From: Candidatus Saccharibacteria bacterium UBA6039
GTDB lineage: Bacteria > Patescibacteriota > Saccharimonadia > Saccharimonadales > Saccharimonadaceae
DNA length: 7,504 bases
NCBI GenBank assembly: GCA_002427805.1
Contig: DIZB01000027.1
Coordinates: 1 to 7,504, forward strand
Direction of reading: 5' to 3'
Each line of letters starts with the position of its first letter. Within the stretch, counting starts at the first letter, position 1. This document shows positions 6,272-7,504 of the stretch, one piece after another. The position numbers and the translations under genes were made by a program. The notes below the pieces were generated by a model that was given only the letters and a program-made list of their open reading frames with translations, made no database searches and had not been told where the DNA came from.

Positions 6272-7051
6272 CTATCGTTTCGCCGCCAGGCCTTTATGTG
6301 CTTTTTTAATAATATCGCTAAATGCATGTGCATCCAAACTTGCCCCACCAACCAGTAGTCCATCAACGTCTGGAAGCACGAGATAATCGGAGGCACTGTC
6401 AGCCGTCACACTCCCGCCATAAAGCACCTGAATTTCTTCAGACGCCTTAGCTCCATAAAGGTGTTTAATTTGGTTACGGATTGCACGAATAGCCATTGAA
6501 ACGTCATGAGGCAGGGCATTCTGACCCGTGCCAATCGCCCAAACTGGCTCATAAGCAATCACGATCTCCTCAAGTTCATCACTGGTCACGTTGGCAAGCC
6601 CACCAATAAGTTGATCGTGAAGGACCGCCGCTGTTTCACCTTCACTCCTTTCAAAAGCGGTTTCACCCACACATAAAATCGGCGTGATATGATTGCGAAT
6701 TGCCGCTTGAACCTTGGCACGAATGTCTTTGTCTGAATCATGAAAAATATGGCGACGTTCGCTGTGACCAACCAGACCAAATTGCACGATACCGCGCAGT
6801 TGAGAAGCAGATATTTCGCCAGTGTACGCACCATGATCACGCCAGTAAAAATTTTGCGCTGCGAGCTTAAATTGACGATGATTAACTTGCAAGCTAATTG
6901 TCTGAAGCGCAAGTGCCGTTGGTGCAAGCACTACCTCGACATCATTGTGGCTTTTCACAAGTTGGGAGAGTTCGTGTACATACAAACTAGCCTCTCCCAC
7001 ACCGAGGTTCATTTTGAAATTGCCAACGATAAGTGTTTTGTTTCTCGCCAT
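6272..7051 (-). CDS. tpiA: Triosephosphate isomerase
   Basis: This 259-residue enzyme interconverts dihydroxyacetone phosphate and glyceraldehyde 3-phosphate in glycolysis, in the cytoplasm as a dimer. The active site is complete: Asn11 and Lys13 in GNFKMN, His96 in GHSERR, and Glu168 in AYEPVWAIGTG, which also starts the phosphate-gripping loop 6. YGGSV (211-215) and LVGGASL (233-239) form the phosphate-binding end of the barrel. Length is normal for the family. It follows pgk after 8 bases, a common glycolytic pairing, and GAPDH or other glycolytic genes may lie further upstream, outside the window. The ATG at 7051 is preceded by TTTAGGGT, whose AGGG is too close to the start to be a good ribosome site. 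Confidence 0.97.
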   Translation of the reverse strand: MARNKTLIVGNFKMNLGVGEASLYVHELSQLVKSHNDVEVVLAPTALALQTISLQVNHRQFKLAAQNFYWRDHGAYTGEISASQLRGIVQFGLVGHSERRHIFHDSDKDIRAKVQAAIRNHITPILCVGETAFERSEGETAAVLHDQLIGGLANVTSDELEEIVIAYEPVWAIGTGQNALPHDVSMAIRAIRNQIKHLYGAKASEEIQVLYGGSVTADSASDYLVLPDVDGLLVGGASLDAHAFSDIIKKAHKGLAAKR

Positions 7052-7059
7052 ACCCTAAA

Positions 7060-7485
7060 TTACTTATGTTTATTACTGTTAGTGTACTCTACTTGAGGGC
7101 GAGCGTCTAGCAAACTCTCGACACCGGGTAGCTTATCACCGGCCATTAGTTCCAAGGATGCACCACCACCCGTGGAAACATGCGTAAAGCTTGCTCCACC
7201 ATTGCCGTCCCAACCAAGTACAAAATCTGCCGTATCACCACCACCAATAATGGAAGTAATGTCTGCATGCGTAGCAAGTTCAAGTGCAAGGCGAGCTGAT
7301 CCATGCGCAAAAACTGGAATTTCAGCATAGCCAAGCGTCCCGTTCCAAATGACTGTTTTTGCAGTATCGATAACCTTCACCATTGTCTCGATTGATTCGT
7401 CGCCAATATCGAGTGCTATGTCGTGTTCGGCAACATCACTACGACTAACAACTTTACGGTGTGCGTGCGGGCTGATCTCCTGAGC
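7060..7485 (-). CDS. pgk: Phosphoglycerate kinase, C-terminal part only
   Basis: Only the last 141 residues are present; the remaining roughly 250 of a normal 390-400-residue PGK lie beyond the edge. The enzyme transfers the phosphate of 1,3-bisphosphoglycerate to ADP. The C-terminal, nucleotide-binding domain is clear: ALDIGDES, AKTVIWNGTLGYAE (usually WNGPMGVFE), the glycine-rich IIGGGDTADFV, and THVSTGGGASLELMAGDKLPGV. No stop interrupts it. The reading frame continues to the window end through five codons that would read (V/M)YKRQ, but these come from the sequencing adapter at 7486-7504, so the genuine sequence begins with GCT at 7485. The GTG at 7500 is not a start codon of this gene. 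tpiA follows after 8 bases. Confidence 0.95.
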   Translation of the reverse strand, partial: AQEISPHAHRKVVSRSDVAEHDIALDIGDESIETMVKVIDTAKTVIWNGTLGYAEIPVFAHGSARLALELATHADITSIIGGGDTADFVLGWDGNGGASFTHVSTGGGASLELMAGDKLPGVESLLDARPQVEYTNSNKHK

Positions 7486-7504
7486 CTGTCTCTTATACAC
7501 ATCT
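7486..7504. other. Sequencing-adapter remnant (Tn5/Nextera mosaic end)
   Basis: The last 19 bases, CTGTCTCTTATACACATCT, are an exact copy of the complement of the Tn5 mosaic-end sequence used in Nextera tagmentation adapters. They lie exactly at the end of the window, inside the pgk frame, with no transposase or second end nearby. This is untrimmed adapter carried into the assembly rather than genomic DNA. Confidence 0.95.

Noticed and set aside
7486..7504. End of a real Tn5/IS50 transposon
   Set aside because: Only the exact 19-base mosaic end is present, at the very last bases, with no IS50 sequence. The hyperactive mosaic end is the one used in sequencing adapters.
1..7504. UGA recoded as glycine
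   Set aside because: All conserved proteins are complete with standard codons and use ordinary GGN glycine codons.

Overview
The window looks like the end of a draft contig from a small-genome bacterium of the Candidate Phyla Radiation. Candidatus Saccharibacteria (TM7) is the best guess. This rests on gene style and order only: pgk-tpiA, a PcrA helicase with the unusual motif III GDDWQSIY, an RpfB/YabE-like wall hydrolase directly before rsmA, compact spacing and no clear Shine-Dalgarno sites. All conserved proteins read through with standard codons. The visible stops are four TAG and two TAA, and glycine is encoded normally, so nothing suggests the UGA-to-glycine code of Gracilibacteria/Absconditabacteria. 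The phylum assignment is an inference.

All seven genes lie on the minus strand, so transcription runs from right to left. At the right edge is the C-terminal third of phosphoglycerate kinase (7060-7485). It is followed by triosephosphate isomerase (6272-7051), a proline-rich acidic protein with one C-terminal membrane anchor and no recognised function (5252-6262), and a PcrA/UvrD helicase (3134-5236). Gaps are only 8-15 bases, so these could be co-transcribed, although a -10 element just before pcrA could also give a leaderless transcript. After a 75-base gap holding an extended -10 promoter come an RpfB/YabE-like peptidoglycan hydrolase (1805-3058) and rsmA/ksgA (1029-1802), separated by only 2 bases. 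The last gene (1001 to beyond the left edge) is a type IV prepilin whose C-terminal part is a run of Asp-box (BNR) beta-propeller repeats. It appears to have its own promoter inside the end of rsmA.

The most interesting part is the left half. A wall-remodelling enzyme and a pilin carrying a propeller domain are both surface functions that a host-attached epibiont could use, but that role is inferred. The last 19 bases of the window (7486-7504) are exactly the Tn5/Nextera mosaic-end sequencing adapter and are not genomic. The left edge breaks inside a near-identical repeat, so the propeller may be incomplete or collapsed in the assembly. No tRNA, rRNA, CRISPR array or insertion sequence was seen. 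There is no gene-free stretch longer than 75 bases.
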